From: a gamma proteobacterium symbiont of Lucinoma myriamae
Lineage (GTDB): Bacteria > Pseudomonadota > Gammaproteobacteria > GRL18
NCBI GenBank assembly: GCA_025655635.1
Contig: JAHXIM010000350.1
Span: forward strand, 1 to 14,456
Reading direction: 5' to 3'
Length of the DNA stretch: 14,456 nt
A model generated the notes under the pieces. It saw nothing but the letters and a program-made list of their open reading frames with translations. It did not search any database and was not told where the DNA came from. Each line of letters starts with the position of its first letter. Positions within the stretch are counted from its first letter, which is position 1. Positions 14,369 through 14,456 of this stretch are shown piece by piece. The translations under genes and the position numbers were made by a program.

Positions 14369-14456
14369 ATCGGGTAGCCACAGGTTTCTCTCCTACAGCC
14401 CCCACACCACCCATCATGCGGGTCCGCAATGGGCGGTTCACTAACCGTAATGAATT
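14369..14456 (-). mobile_element. 3' end of a group II intron (domains V and VI)
   Basis: On the - strand 14438-14405 folds into a 34-nt domain V: an 8-bp lower stem (CCGCCCAT with ATGGGTGG, plus flanking pairs), a two-base TG bulge on the 3' side (14416-14415), and a 4-bp upper stem with a GACC tetraloop. It is followed by domain VI, 14403-14372: 12 pairs around the loop AGAGAAA, with a single unpaired A at 14375. This is the branch point, 7 nt (counting itself) from a splice site after the AT at 14370-14369. The intron body and its reverse transcriptase gene lie outside the window. Confidence 0.8.

Noticed and set aside
14369..14441. GTG 14441 as the start of the S24 peptidase
   Set aside because: The first ~24 codons are domains V-VI of a group II intron, so they are not protein coding.

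Overview
The window looks like chromosome of an AT-rich gammaproteobacterium, probably a sulfur oxidiser. Evidence for the class: the tmRNA tag (ANDDNYALAA), a proteobacterial-type GshA, and the neighbourhood DUF2066 - AI-2E permease / purM - purN - DUF3108. Evidence for sulfur oxidation is one gene at 4740-5177: a secreted Gly/Asn-rich protein that resembles sulfur globule envelope proteins. This is an inference from composition and layout, not a database match.

Left part (1-4160), decayed accessory DNA: a PilZ-domain gene (134-484), a one-helix membrane protein (567-986) and a small helical orphan (1358-1579) lie on the + strand. On the - strand, leading away from ssrA, are a tyrosine integrase cut off after its N-terminal third (3499-3996), an apparently intact DUF1778/GNAT toxin-antitoxin pair (2611-3392), and one nucleotide further on a broken DUF3375 (JetA, Wadjet defence) gene with a nonsense codon, a frameshift and a lost 3' end (1615-2609). 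This fits the remains of an island integrated at ssrA, with the toxin-antitoxin pair as the survivor.

Middle (4126-5821): ssrA (tmRNA, 4163-4523, - strand) has its own promoter and terminator. Divergent from it is the sulfur-globule-like gene, followed by three tandem 40-bp units (two of them clear hairpins) and a strong terminator. A thioredoxin gene follows, and its stop codon abuts that of gshA on the other strand.

Core region (5444-12511): a leftward cluster DUF2066 - AI-2E-family permease - gshA (glutathione synthesis, step 1) and a rightward cluster purM - purN - DUF3108 (purine synthesis plus a secreted protein) diverge from a 183-bp promoter region holding an operator-like dyad.

Right part (12512-14456): a decayed coding remnant, dcd (dCTP deaminase), a frameshifted XRE-type HTH gene with a repeated promoter/operator motif, and the 3' part of an S24 (LexA-like) peptidase gene. 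The last ~88 bases fold as domains V and VI of a group II intron, with a bulged branch-point adenosine. The apparent start of the S24 reading frame is therefore intron sequence, and the S24 gene is interrupted by a retroelement whose body lies outside the window.
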